A stretch of 64,000 nt of DNA from Wenzhouxiangellaceae bacterium (lineage in GTDB: Bacteria > Pseudomonadota > Gammaproteobacteria > Xanthomonadales > Wenzhouxiangellaceae): the NCBI GenBank assembly GCA_018334995.1, contig JAGXKW010000006.1, positions 1 to 64,000 on the forward strand, given 5' to 3'. Under the pieces are notes generated by a model that had not been told where the DNA came from, searched no databases, and worked only from the letters and a program-made list of their open reading frames with translations. A program made the position numbers and the translations under genes. Below, piece after piece: positions 39,807-48,869 of this stretch; the stretch's first letter is position 1, and each line of letters opens with the position of its first letter.

Positions 39807-41477
39807 TCACTGCAGCATGGCGAGAAGTTCGGAGTTGGTCACCGCTGCGTCGAGCATGAAGACGGCGACGCCGTGCGCGGGGACCTCGTGGACCAGCGTT
39901 TGTCCGGGCACGATGTCGATGGTTTCTTCGTCAAGTGCCGAGCGCCAGGTCCCGGCTTGCAGGCCGCTAGCGATCTCGAACGTTTCGGGCGCATCGCCCT
40001 TGTTGAGCATCACCAGCACGATCTGACGGATGTCTTCGTGCTGGAAGACGCGGTAGAACGCGGCCCGATGGCCTTCCAGTTCGAGCATCAGCTGCACGCC
40101 TTTCTGCAGCGCGACGGACTCGGCGCGAATGGTGGCGATGCGTCGCAGGCTTTCCCGGATCGGATTCCCGCGGGCCTGTTCGATGCGGTCCCGGCCGAAG
40201 TAATTGCGGTTGCCGGCGTGCTCGGCGCGGCCGCGCATGAAACCGGTCTCGGAGCCGTAGTAGACCACGGGGATGCCGCGTGCAGTGAACAGCCAGTTGT
40301 TGGCGTCGATGAAACCGGAGTCGCTGGCGTCGATTCTGGCCATGTCGTGGTTGTCGTAGAAGGTCGCCAGTTCGTAGGCATTGTGGTACGGGTTGTCTTC
40401 CAGCATCAGCGCATCGGCCAGCTCGGCATAGTCTGAATCGGGGTTCTCGAAGACCTCCTGCATGGTCCGGCGCATGGGAAAGTCGAGCACGCTGACGCCG
40501 CCGTTTTCCGGCAGCGTGTGCTCGGCGATCACCGCCGGGTCGTAGTCGAAGGCCTCGGCGAACATGAAGAAGCCGGGATGTTCGGCACGGATGCGGTCGG
40601 TGACCGTCTTCCAGAACCGGTGCGGGGCATATGGGATCGTGTCGATGCGGAAGGCGTCGGCGCCCTGGTCGATCCAGTGCAGGTAGGCCTCGACCAGGTA
40701 ATCGACCACGTCCGGGTTGTCGGTATCGAAATCGGCCAGCTGGGCAAGCCCCGGCTCGTTGTTGTACCAGGCGTGGCGCGGATCCCCTTGCGGGTCGAGC
40801 TCGGCCGGCGGCAGGTTGCCGTGGTCGGCCAGCAGTTCTCCATCGGCCGAGAACACCTGGCCGAAGCCGGGCTGTTTTTCGGGCATGGTCCAGCCGGGCG
40901 AGGAATGGTTGCCGACGATGTCCAGCACCAGTTTCAGGCCGTTGTCTTCCAGCACCCGATCGAGGTCGGAGAAGTCCATGTCCGGGCTCGGCAGGTGTTC
41001 GTCGAGTGAAAGGAAATTCGTGCCCCAGTAGCCGTGGTAGCCGGTCTTGCCGTGATCGGTGAGCACGCTGTCGCAGGAGATTTCGTCGCCGCCGGTGAAC
41101 GCCTGGTTCGGGTTGTCGACTACCGGCGTGATCCAGACCGCGCCGAAGCCCATCTCTGCGATATACGCGGCGTTGTCGGCCAGGCCTCTGAAATCGCCGC
41201 CGAGGTAACCGATATTGGCCGTCACCCCGTCGCATTCGGGCAGCGGGATGTCGAACGTCCGGTATTCGCCGCCCTGGTCGGGCTGATCGTTGGTCTCGTC
41301 GCCGTTGACGAAGCGGTCGGTGACGACGAAATACACTGAGCGCTCGGCAAACGGCTCCAGCGTGCCGTAAAGGCTCGGCGCTCCGCTTTCACCCGATTCC
41401 GATTCCACTTTCCGCGAGCCCGGTGTTTCGTTCGTGCATCCGGTGAACACCAGGAGCAGCGAAATCGCGCATGACAT
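39807..41477 (-). CDS. Alpha-amylase family (GH13) lipoprotein
   Basis: MSCAISLLLVFTGC lipobox; YFVVTDRFVNGD, DIVGNHSS, DAFRIDTIPY, FYDNHDM; upstream MNADERRWI is repeat-derived so start moved to 41477. Confidence 0.9.
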   Translation of the reverse strand: MSCAISLLLVFTGCTNETPGSRKVESESGESGAPSLYGTLEPFAERSVYFVVTDRFVNGDETNDQPDQGGEYRTFDIPLPECDGVTANIGYLGGDFRGLADNAAYIAEMGFGAVWITPVVDNPNQAFTGGDEISCDSVLTDHGKTGYHGYWGTNFLSLDEHLPSPDMDFSDLDRVLEDNGLKLVLDIVGNHSSPGWTMPEKQPGFGQVFSADGELLADHGNLPPAELDPQGDPRHAWYNNEPGLAQLADFDTDNPDVVDYLVEAYLHWIDQGADAFRIDTIPYAPHRFWKTVTDRIRAEHPGFFMFAEAFDYDPAVIAEHTLPENGGVSVLDFPMRRTMQEVFENPDSDYAELADALMLEDNPYHNAYELATFYDNHDMARIDASDSGFIDANNWLFTARGIPVVYYGSETGFMRGRAEHAGNRNYFGRDRIEQARGNPIRESLRRIATIRAESVALQKGVQLMLELEGHRAAFYRVFQHEDIRQIVLVMLNKGDAPETFEIASGLQAGTWRSALDEETIDIVPGQTLVHEVPAHGVAVFMLDAAVTNSELLAMLQ

Positions 41478-41479
41478 TA

Positions 41480-41510
41480 TCCATCTGCGTTCATCTGCGT
41501 TCATCCGGGG
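41480..41510. repeat. Short-period repeat element (ATCTGCGTTC)n, 10-bp period
   Basis: tccatctgcgttcatctgcgttcatccgggg. Confidence 0.8.
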
Positions 41511-41529
41511 TTCCTTTGAAAGAATTTCA

Positions 41530-43032
41530 TCAATCCGCAGGCGCCTGCGCAGGCGGCTTGATTTCCTGCGCCGCGAAAGGCCGCAGCCGCAGCACGGTCA
41601 GCCCGGCGATGAACAGGCTGATCGCGCCGATGACCAGCGCGTAGATGGGCTGACCGTCGAACAAGGTCTTGAGCATAAAACCCAGCACGCTGGCGGCGAC
41701 CAGTTGCGGGATGACGATGAAGAAATTGAAGATGCCCATGAAGGTGCCCATCTTTTCGGTCGGCACGGAATCCGACAGCATTGCGTAGGGCAGCGACAGA
41801 ATCGAGGCCCAGGCAATCCCGACGCCGACCATCGACAGCAGCAGCCAGTACGGGTTGGTGATGAACAGGATGGACAGCAGGCCCAGTCCCCCGATCCACA
41901 GGTTGGTCATGTGGGTCTTCCTCAGGCCGATGCCGCGGACCATTAACGGGATGACGATGGCGGCCAGCGCGGCGAAGCCGTTGTAGGCGCCGAACAGCAC
42001 GCCGACCCAATTGGCACCGTCATTGTAGGCGGCCGACTGCGGGTCGCTGGACCCAAAGTGCACTTCGGCCACCGCGGCGGTGGTGAAGATCCACATCGCG
42101 AACAGCGCAAACCACGAAAAAAACTGAACCAGCGCCAGCTTGCGCATGGTCTCGGGCATGCCGTGCAGGTCGGCCATGATCGAAGTGAACAGGTTCTCCG
42201 GCCCGTTGCGCGAAAGCCACAGCAGCGCCAGCCCGTACACCGTAATGCCCGAAGCCAGCAGGTAGAGCTGCCTGTCCAACCCCGCGAAATAAACGCACAC
42301 GCCAAATGCGATGCCCACGCCCAGCCAGGTCTGGCCGTGGCGGCGCGCCTGGGCCGGATCCGGCCGGTGCGGCATGACCGGCCTGGCGTCGCTGAATGCC
42401 GTGAGTTTTTCGGGCGGGTATTCGCGCGTGCTCACCACGGTCCAGCCGATGGCGATGAAAAGCACCACGCCACCGGCATAGAAGGCGTACTTGACGGTAT
42501 CGGGCACCATGCCGGGTTCGGCGGTGTTGGCCACCCCGAACGAGGCGAGTATCCAGGGCAGAAAGCTGGCGACGATCGCGCCGACACCGATGAAGAAGCT
42601 CTGCATGGCGTAGCCGGCCGGACGCTGCTCCGGTGGCATCTGGTCGGCGACGTAGGCCCGGAAAGGCTCCATCGAGATATTGATCGAGGCATCCATGATC
42701 CACAGCATGCCGGCGGCGACCCACAGCGTCGGCGAGTTCGGCATCACGAACAGGGCCAGCGTCGTGAATACAGCGCCGACCATGAAGTACGGCCGCCGGC
42801 GACCGAAGCGCGTCCAGGTACGATCGGAGTAATAGCCAACGATGGGCTGGACGATCAGGCCGGTCAACGGCGCGGCGATCCAAAGGATCGGGATCGCGTC
42901 GATCTCGGCGCCCAGCGTCTGGAAGATGCGGCTGACGTTGGCGTTCTGCAGCGCGAAGCCGAACTGGATGCCCAGGAAGCCGAAGCACATGTTCCAGATC
43001 TGCCAGAAAGACAGCTCGGGTTTATCGTTCAT
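41530..43032 (-). CDS. MFS/GPH-type maltose/oligosaccharide transporter
   Basis: FGFLGIQFGFALQNANVSRIFQTLGA, PIVGYYSDRTWTRFGRRRPY typical of MalT/SLC45-like carriers in maltose loci. Confidence 0.9.
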   Translation of the reverse strand: MNDKPELSFWQIWNMCFGFLGIQFGFALQNANVSRIFQTLGAEIDAIPILWIAAPLTGLIVQPIVGYYSDRTWTRFGRRRPYFMVGAVFTTLALFVMPNSPTLWVAAGMLWIMDASINISMEPFRAYVADQMPPEQRPAGYAMQSFFIGVGAIVASFLPWILASFGVANTAEPGMVPDTVKYAFYAGGVVLFIAIGWTVVSTREYPPEKLTAFSDARPVMPHRPDPAQARRHGQTWLGVGIAFGVCVYFAGLDRQLYLLASGITVYGLALLWLSRNGPENLFTSIMADLHGMPETMRKLALVQFFSWFALFAMWIFTTAAVAEVHFGSSDPQSAAYNDGANWVGVLFGAYNGFAALAAIVIPLMVRGIGLRKTHMTNLWIGGLGLLSILFITNPYWLLLSMVGVGIAWASILSLPYAMLSDSVPTEKMGTFMGIFNFFIVIPQLVAASVLGFMLKTLFDGQPIYALVIGAISLFIAGLTVLRLRPFAAQEIKPPAQAPAD

Positions 43033-43078
43033 TCGGTGGTCTCCACGCTATGGTGACCGGAAGTGTTTGCGATTGTCC

Positions 43079-44950
43079 TCACGGGTTTCCGGCCGAGTCC
43101 TGCGCGAGTACCGCAAACGACAGCGGCGCGAGTTCGACGTCGATGTCACGGCCATCGGCCTCAAAATTCTCCAGCCCTCGCTGGAATGCTACCTGCCAGC
43201 GGCCGCTTTGGATCTCGACCCGCACTTTTCCGTTGTGCCTTTCGGTGGCGGTGTTGAGCACAACCAGGGTCTCGCTTCCCGCATGACTGCGGGTGAAGGC
43301 GAAGATACCGGGCTTGCCTGCGGCTTCGAGCACCTTCTGCTCGCCGCGGCGCAACGCCGGGTCGCTGGAACGCACGCGCGCCATCTCGGCGATCGCCCGG
43401 TACAGCGGATGGTCGGTGTCGAAATTGTCCTTGGCGGTGGTCGCGTCGGTGCCTATGAGGCGGTTGTCATTGTAGATATCGACCTGGCTCTCGAACATGT
43501 CCTCGCGCGCATCCTGGTCGCGACCGTCGCCGGTGAATCCCTGTTCGTCGCCGTAGTAGATCACGGGAACGCCCCGTGAAAACATCATCAACGCGTGGCC
43601 GAGAATGGTGCGATTCAACAATTCGCTGTCCTCGGCATCGTTGCCCAGTGCTGCCAGCAGCGCGTGGCCGATGCGCCCGTCGTCGTGATTGCCGATGAAG
43701 GTCGGCAGGATCAGCGCGCCCCGACCGTCCCCCCGGTACAGGTTGTCCTTCGCCAGAACCGCGGCCAGCTCGGCCGGTGGCGCGGTCCCGGTCGTGATCC
43801 GCTGCGCAACGTCGCGGAAAGCGAAATCCAGCACCGCCGGGAATTCGACTTCGCGCGTGAAGCGCGCCAGTGCGGCCGGTTCGAGCTCGTAGGATTCGCC
43901 GAACAGGTAGAAATCCTCGATGCCCGCGGCGCGCGCGTGGGCCAGGATCTCGGGATTGAAACGCTGCCAGAACGCATCGTCGACGTGCTTGGCGGTGTCG
44001 ACGCGAAACCCGTCGATTCTGAATTCGCTGATCCAGTACTTGTAGATCTCGAGCATGCCGTCGACCACGCGCGGGCGCTCGGTGAACACGTCGTCGAGCC
44101 CGGAGAAATCGCCGTACAGCGCGCTTTCGCCCTCCCAGTGGGAATTGCCGCGGTTGTGGTACTGGACCGGGTCGTTGAGCCAGGCCGGCACCTTGATATC
44201 GGTCTCGTGTTCGGGAATGAAGACCTGGTAGGCCCAGTTCGGATCGGAGAGACGGGCGAAGTTTTGTTCGGTCTGGTTTTGCGGGGCGTCGCCTTCGAAC
44301 TCCGGGTTGATCAGCTCGCCTTCCGGTCCGCCGCGCGTGGTCCATGGGTAGTCGGCGATTGAACGATAACCGCAGTCGGACCACCAGGTGCGTGCCTGTT
44401 CGTTGGCTTTGGCGCACCCGCGGTACTGGATCACGTCGGCGGTGTGGTTGACCACGATATCCATGATGATCTTGATGCCGCGTGCGTGCGCGGCCTCGAC
44501 CAGGCGGCCGAATTCCTTTTTCGTCCCAAGGTGCGGGTCGATATCGGTGAAGTCGGTGATCCAGTAGCCGTGGTAGCCGGCGCTGGTGTCGTTCGGCGGG
44601 CCCTGGACGGGCTTGTTGACGAACACCGGGGTGATCCAGATGGCCGTGACGCCGAGGCCCTGGATGTAATCCAGTCGATTGGTCAGGCCGGCGAGGTCGC
44701 CGCCGTGGTAGAAGCCCTTGTGGGTCGGGTCGAACCCGTGGCTTTCCGGCCCGCCGTCGATACCGCCCGTGTCGTTGGTTGCATCACCATTCGCGAAGCG
44801 GTCGGGCATGACGAAGTAGATGATCTCGTCCTCGATCCTGCGCTGCGAATCATCGGTCGCGGCAGCGGTAGCGGCAGCGAACAGGAACGGTGCCAGTAGC
44901 AGCGCCGCACATACAAAGGCATGTATAAGTACGATCCGGGTACGTATCAT
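43079..44950 (-). CDS. Alpha-amylase (GH13), secreted
   Basis: Signal peptide; IIYFVMPDRFANGD, DIVVNHTAD, DGFRVDTAKHVD, PTFIGNHDDGR. Confidence 0.94.
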   Translation of the reverse strand: MIRTRIVLIHAFVCAALLLAPFLFAAATAAATDDSQRRIEDEIIYFVMPDRFANGDATNDTGGIDGGPESHGFDPTHKGFYHGGDLAGLTNRLDYIQGLGVTAIWITPVFVNKPVQGPPNDTSAGYHGYWITDFTDIDPHLGTKKEFGRLVEAAHARGIKIIMDIVVNHTADVIQYRGCAKANEQARTWWSDCGYRSIADYPWTTRGGPEGELINPEFEGDAPQNQTEQNFARLSDPNWAYQVFIPEHETDIKVPAWLNDPVQYHNRGNSHWEGESALYGDFSGLDDVFTERPRVVDGMLEIYKYWISEFRIDGFRVDTAKHVDDAFWQRFNPEILAHARAAGIEDFYLFGESYELEPAALARFTREVEFPAVLDFAFRDVAQRITTGTAPPAELAAVLAKDNLYRGDGRGALILPTFIGNHDDGRIGHALLAALGNDAEDSELLNRTILGHALMMFSRGVPVIYYGDEQGFTGDGRDQDAREDMFESQVDIYNDNRLIGTDATTAKDNFDTDHPLYRAIAEMARVRSSDPALRRGEQKVLEAAGKPGIFAFTRSHAGSETLVVLNTATERHNGKVRVEIQSGRWQVAFQRGLENFEADGRDIDVELAPLSFAVLAQDSAGNP

Positions 44951-46977
44951 GGCTGTTCACCGACCGGCGTGAGCCGAAGGGCGGTGCCGCCGCCGGGCGC
45001 AAGTCTGAGCTCCAGCACGTCACTTGCGTTGACGCGTCGTGACTCGATACGGATGTCCTCGGGGTTGTCGTCCCAGTGCGCGTTGGGCCCATCGCGGTAG
45101 ATTTCTGCGGTATAGATCGTGCCCGGGTCGAGAAAGCCCAGCGGGGCGCGCAGGTGGCGGCCGCGTTCGTCGGTTATGGCGCCGAGGTACCAGTCGTCGC
45201 TGTTCCGGTCCTTGCGCGCGATGACGACGAATTCGCCGATTTCCCCGTCCAGTGCGCGGGTGAATTGCCAGTCGGCCGGCACGTCCTTGATGAACTGGAA
45301 TGCATCAGGCCTGGCTTCGTAGTTTTCCGGCAGGTCGGCGGCCATCTGCAGCGGGCTGTAGATGACCACATACAGCGCCAGCTGCTTGGCCAGCGTGGTC
45401 GGGATGTTGCGCTCCGACCTGGCCTCCTCGCTGCCCAGGTCGAAAATGCCAGGGGTGAAGTCCATCGGCCCCGACAGCATCCGGGTGAACGGCAGGATGG
45501 TGGTGTGTTCCGGTCCGTTACCCTCGGACCAGGCGTTGTATTCCTGCCCGCGTTGGCCCTCCCGCGTCAGCCAGTTCGGCCAGGTGCGGCGCAGTCCGGT
45601 GTCCTTGACCGGTTCGTGGGTATTGATGCCGATCCGGTGCTCGGCGGCGACTTCGAGCACGCGCTGCATGTGGTCGACCATGTACTGGCCGTGTTGCCAT
45701 TCGAGCTTGAGTTCACCGTTCTCGTGGCGGCGGATGCGCCCGTTTTCCTTGACGTAACCGGTCTTGATATTGCGCACGCCGTGGGCTTGCATGAAGGCCA
45801 TGGCGTCCTCGAGCTGGCGCTCGTAGTTCTCGATGCCGCCGGAGGTCTCGTGGTGGCCGATCAGGCGCACGCCCTTTTTTTCAGCGTAGCGCGCGAGCGC
45901 GTCGATGTCGTAGTCGGGATAAGGCGTGGTGAAATCGAACTGATCTGCATTTTTGATCCAATTTCCGTCCCAGCCTAGGTTCCAGCCTTCGACCAGCACG
46001 CCATCGAAGCCGTGTTCGGCGGCGAAGTCGATATAGCGCTTGGTGTTCTCGGTCGTCGCACCATGCGCCCCGCCGGAAGCCCAGGTGGATTTGCGGATGT
46101 GCAGTTCCCACCAGATCCCGACATACTTGCCGGTTTCGATCCAGGAGACATCGTCAAGCGTGTTGGGTTCGTTCAGGTTCAGGAATATGTCGGCGGTCTC
46201 GATCAGCCGGGCGGCGGTGTCGGTGACCTGCAGCGTACGCCAGGGTGTGACGAACGCACCTTGCGTCCTGACCTTGCTGCCGTCGGACCAGGGCACCAGG
46301 TCGGCTTGCAGCACGTTGTTTCCCACGTGCTGCAGCGTCATCTCGCTGTAGTCGAGCAAAGCGGCCTCGTGGAAACTGAGATACAGGCCCTGATCGGTCT
46401 TCATCGTCAATGGCGTGACGGCTTTCCAGATCGCCGATACCGGACCCTCGCGATACAGATACTCGTAGCGGTTGGGCAGGTAGGCGCCGGTCCACCAGGC
46501 ATGATGGTCGCCGGTCAGCGCGAACTGACTGCGTTCGTTGACGACCCTGCGCTCATCCTTTTCGGCGTTTGCCACGATTTGGTAGCGGAATCCGACGCCT
46601 TCGTCGAACGCGCGGAAGACGATGCTGACCAGGCGTTTCCCGTCGCGGCCCAGGTCGACCGTCAGCTCGTTGAAGTGGTTGCGTACCTCGGCGGTCGCGC
46701 CCCACGGCTGCGTCCAGGTTTCGTCCACGTTCCTTTTGCGCTGGTCCAGCAGTTCCAGGTCCTCGGCCAGCGACGGTTCGTCGGCTAGATCCAGGCCCAG
46801 GCGAGACAATTCGATGACGGCTTCGCCGAAGCGCTGTACCGAATAGTACGGCGCGCCGTCGCGCAGTTCGAATTTCACCGCCAGAACGCTGTTCGGCGAG
46901 GCGACCGTGGCGGCCGGCACCGGGGCCGCGAGCGCAAAAAGAATCAGCAGGAGGACGCCGGATAAGAATGGTTTCAT
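44947..46977 (-). CDS. Glycoside hydrolase family 97 (SusB-like alpha-glucosidase)
   Basis: VLVEGWNLGWDGNW, GVRLIGHHETSGGIENYERQLEDA, GINTHEPVKDTGLRRTWPNWLTREGQRGQEYNAW. Confidence 0.95.
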   Translation of the reverse strand: MKPFLSGVLLLILFALAAPVPAATVASPNSVLAVKFELRDGAPYYSVQRFGEAVIELSRLGLDLADEPSLAEDLELLDQRKRNVDETWTQPWGATAEVRNHFNELTVDLGRDGKRLVSIVFRAFDEGVGFRYQIVANAEKDERRVVNERSQFALTGDHHAWWTGAYLPNRYEYLYREGPVSAIWKAVTPLTMKTDQGLYLSFHEAALLDYSEMTLQHVGNNVLQADLVPWSDGSKVRTQGAFVTPWRTLQVTDTAARLIETADIFLNLNEPNTLDDVSWIETGKYVGIWWELHIRKSTWASGGAHGATTENTKRYIDFAAEHGFDGVLVEGWNLGWDGNWIKNADQFDFTTPYPDYDIDALARYAEKKGVRLIGHHETSGGIENYERQLEDAMAFMQAHGVRNIKTGYVKENGRIRRHENGELKLEWQHGQYMVDHMQRVLEVAAEHRIGINTHEPVKDTGLRRTWPNWLTREGQRGQEYNAWSEGNGPEHTTILPFTRMLSGPMDFTPGIFDLGSEEARSERNIPTTLAKQLALYVVIYSPLQMAADLPENYEARPDAFQFIKDVPADWQFTRALDGEIGEFVVIARKDRNSDDWYLGAITDERGRHLRAPLGFLDPGTIYTAEIYRDGPNAHWDDNPEDIRIESRRVNASDVLELRLAPGGGTALRLTPVGEQP

Positions 46978-47044
46978 CGATCACTCGAATTAGTGGGTTT
47001 GTCCTGGATCATGCTAGAAGCCTCCAGGCCGCGCGACAACGACC

Positions 47045-47058
47045 TGCAAACGTATTCA
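47045..47058. promoter_or_regulatory. Candidate MalR-type LacI operator TGCAAACGTATTCA
   Basis: Same core as the sites at 53461 and 53479; lies between divergent GH97 and halogenase genes. Confidence 0.65.
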
Positions 47059-47126
47059 GGCGCAAAACGTGCGCCCGGGGTTGCGATCGAAGCTTCGAGG
47101 AATGAAGATTGCAGAAAACGAAAGCA

Positions 47127-47164
47127 CGTCGTTTCGAAACGACGGAACGACGAGACGACGAAAC
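47127..47164. repeat. 18-bp perfect palindrome CGTCGTTTCGAAACGACG followed by (GACGACGA) 8-bp-period repeats
   Basis: cgtcgtttcgaaacgacggaacgacgagacgacgaaac immediately upstream of the ATG. Confidence 0.8.
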
Positions 47165-48682
47165 ATGCCTGACCAATCCGATAACCGAATCCGCCGTGTC
47201 GTCATCGTGGGTGGCGGCACCGCCGGCTGGATGACCGCTACGGCCCTGGTCGACGCGGTCGGGCAGGCCTGCGAGGTGGTCCTGATCGAGTCCGAACAGA
47301 TCGGCATCGTCGGCGTCGGCGAGGCGACCATTCCACCGATCAAGCTTTTCAACCAGAAGCACGGTCTCGACGAGTCCGAGTTCCTGCGCGAAACAAAAGG
47401 AACGTTCAAGCTCGGCATCGAGTTCGTCGGCTGGACGCGGCAAGGCCATCGCTATTTCCATCCGTTCGGAAAGTACGGCGCCGAGTTCGACGCCGTGCCG
47501 CTGCATCACCATTGGCTCAAGGCGCGCACGCACGGCAAGGCCGAGGATCTCGGCGAGTATTCGATGGCCTGGGCCGCGGCGCGCAGAGGCCGCTTCACGC
47601 ACCCGCTTCGCGATCCTCGCCGCGTGCAGTCGACCTTCGACTATGCCTATCACTTCGATTCCGTCATGTACGGGCAATACCTGCGCAGCAAGGCCGAAGC
47701 GCGCGGCGCCAGGCGCATCGAAGGCAAGGTGGTCGACGTTGCGCTGACCGGCGAAAGCGGGCTGATCGAAAGTCTCAAGCTCGAAGACGGTCAGCGCATC
47801 GAGGCCGACCTGTTCGTCGACTGCTCCGGCTTCCGCGGGCTGTTGATCGAACAGGCGCTGGAGACCGGTTATATCGACTGGACGCACTGGCTGCCGTGCG
47901 ACCGCGCCGTCGCCGTGCCCTGCAAACACGGCGGCGAAGGATTGACTCCGTACACTCGCTCGACCGCGCACCGGGGCGGCTGGCAATGGCGCATCCCTCT
48001 GCAGCACCGTGTCGGCAACGGCCACGTCTACTGCAGTGATTGCGTCAGCGATGACGAGGCGGCGCAGGTGTTGCTGGAAAACCTCGAAGGCGAAGCGCTG
48101 GACGAACCCCGACCGCTGCGCTTCAAGACTGGTCGACGCAAGAAATTCTGGAACCGCAACTGCGTCGCCATCGGACTGGCCGCAGGCTTCATGGAGCCGC
48201 TGGAGTCGACCAGCATCCACCTGATCCAGACGGCCATCAACCGCCTGCTGGCGCTGTTCCCGGAGCGCGGTGGATTCGAGCTCAGCGCGGCCGAATTCAA
48301 CCGCCTGACTGCCACCGAATACGAGCGCGTACGCGACTTTCTGATTCTGCACTATCACGCCAACGAACGCAGTGACAGCGGATTCTGGCGCCGCCGCGCC
48401 GCGATCAACGTTCCTGATGCGCTGCAATACAAGATCGACCACTTCAAGGCTTATGCGCGCATCGTGGCGGCCCCGCTGGAACTGTTCCAGAATCCCAGCT
48501 GGCTGGCGGTGATGGTAGGGCAACTCGGTGAGCCTGCACGCTACGATCCCATGGTCGAGCAGCGCCCGCAGGTTGACTCCGAGCGTTACCTCGAAAGCCT
48601 ACGGCGCGTCACTGCCGAGGCGGCAGAGGCCATGCCCAGGCATTCCGATTTTGTTTCGAAGTTGATGTCGAATTCGACCTGA
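47165..48682 (+). CDS. Flavin-dependent tryptophan halogenase family protein
   Basis: VVIVGGGTAGWMTATALV, GTFKLGIEFVGW, GGWQWRIPLQHR, FMEPLESTSIHLIQ; start at MPDQSDNRIRR. Confidence 0.95.
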   Translation: MPDQSDNRIRRVVIVGGGTAGWMTATALVDAVGQACEVVLIESEQIGIVGVGEATIPPIKLFNQKHGLDESEFLRETKGTFKLGIEFVGWTRQGHRYFHPFGKYGAEFDAVPLHHHWLKARTHGKAEDLGEYSMAWAAARRGRFTHPLRDPRRVQSTFDYAYHFDSVMYGQYLRSKAEARGARRIEGKVVDVALTGESGLIESLKLEDGQRIEADLFVDCSGFRGLLIEQALETGYIDWTHWLPCDRAVAVPCKHGGEGLTPYTRSTAHRGGWQWRIPLQHRVGNGHVYCSDCVSDDEAAQVLLENLEGEALDEPRPLRFKTGRRKKFWNRNCVAIGLAAGFMEPLESTSIHLIQTAINRLLALFPERGGFELSAAEFNRLTATEYERVRDFLILHYHANERSDSGFWRRRAAINVPDALQYKIDHFKAYARIVAAPLELFQNPSWLAVMVGQLGEPARYDPMVEQRPQVDSERYLESLRRVTAEAAEAMPRHSDFVSKLMSNST

Positions 48683-48869
48683 ATTCAGCCTGGATTCGAC
48701 TCGATTGCAAGTTCAACTTCAAAAGCGGTTTCGCCTTTGGCTTTGGAATTTGGATCGTGGATAAAAAGATAGTCTCTCACATCTCGCCGGCGTGCCAAAC
48801 CAGGGCGCAGGCCGAAGCCGACTTTGCCCGGCTGCCAGCAAGCACCCGACCGGCCGGGTAAACGCGAAC

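Noticed and set aside
47069-47164. N-terminal extension MRPGLRSKLRGMKIAENESTSFRNDGTTRRRN of the halogenase
   Set aside because: Extension is translated from repeat DNA and overlaps the leader; the Met at 47165 is 10 codons before the GGGTAGW flavin motif region as in paralogs.
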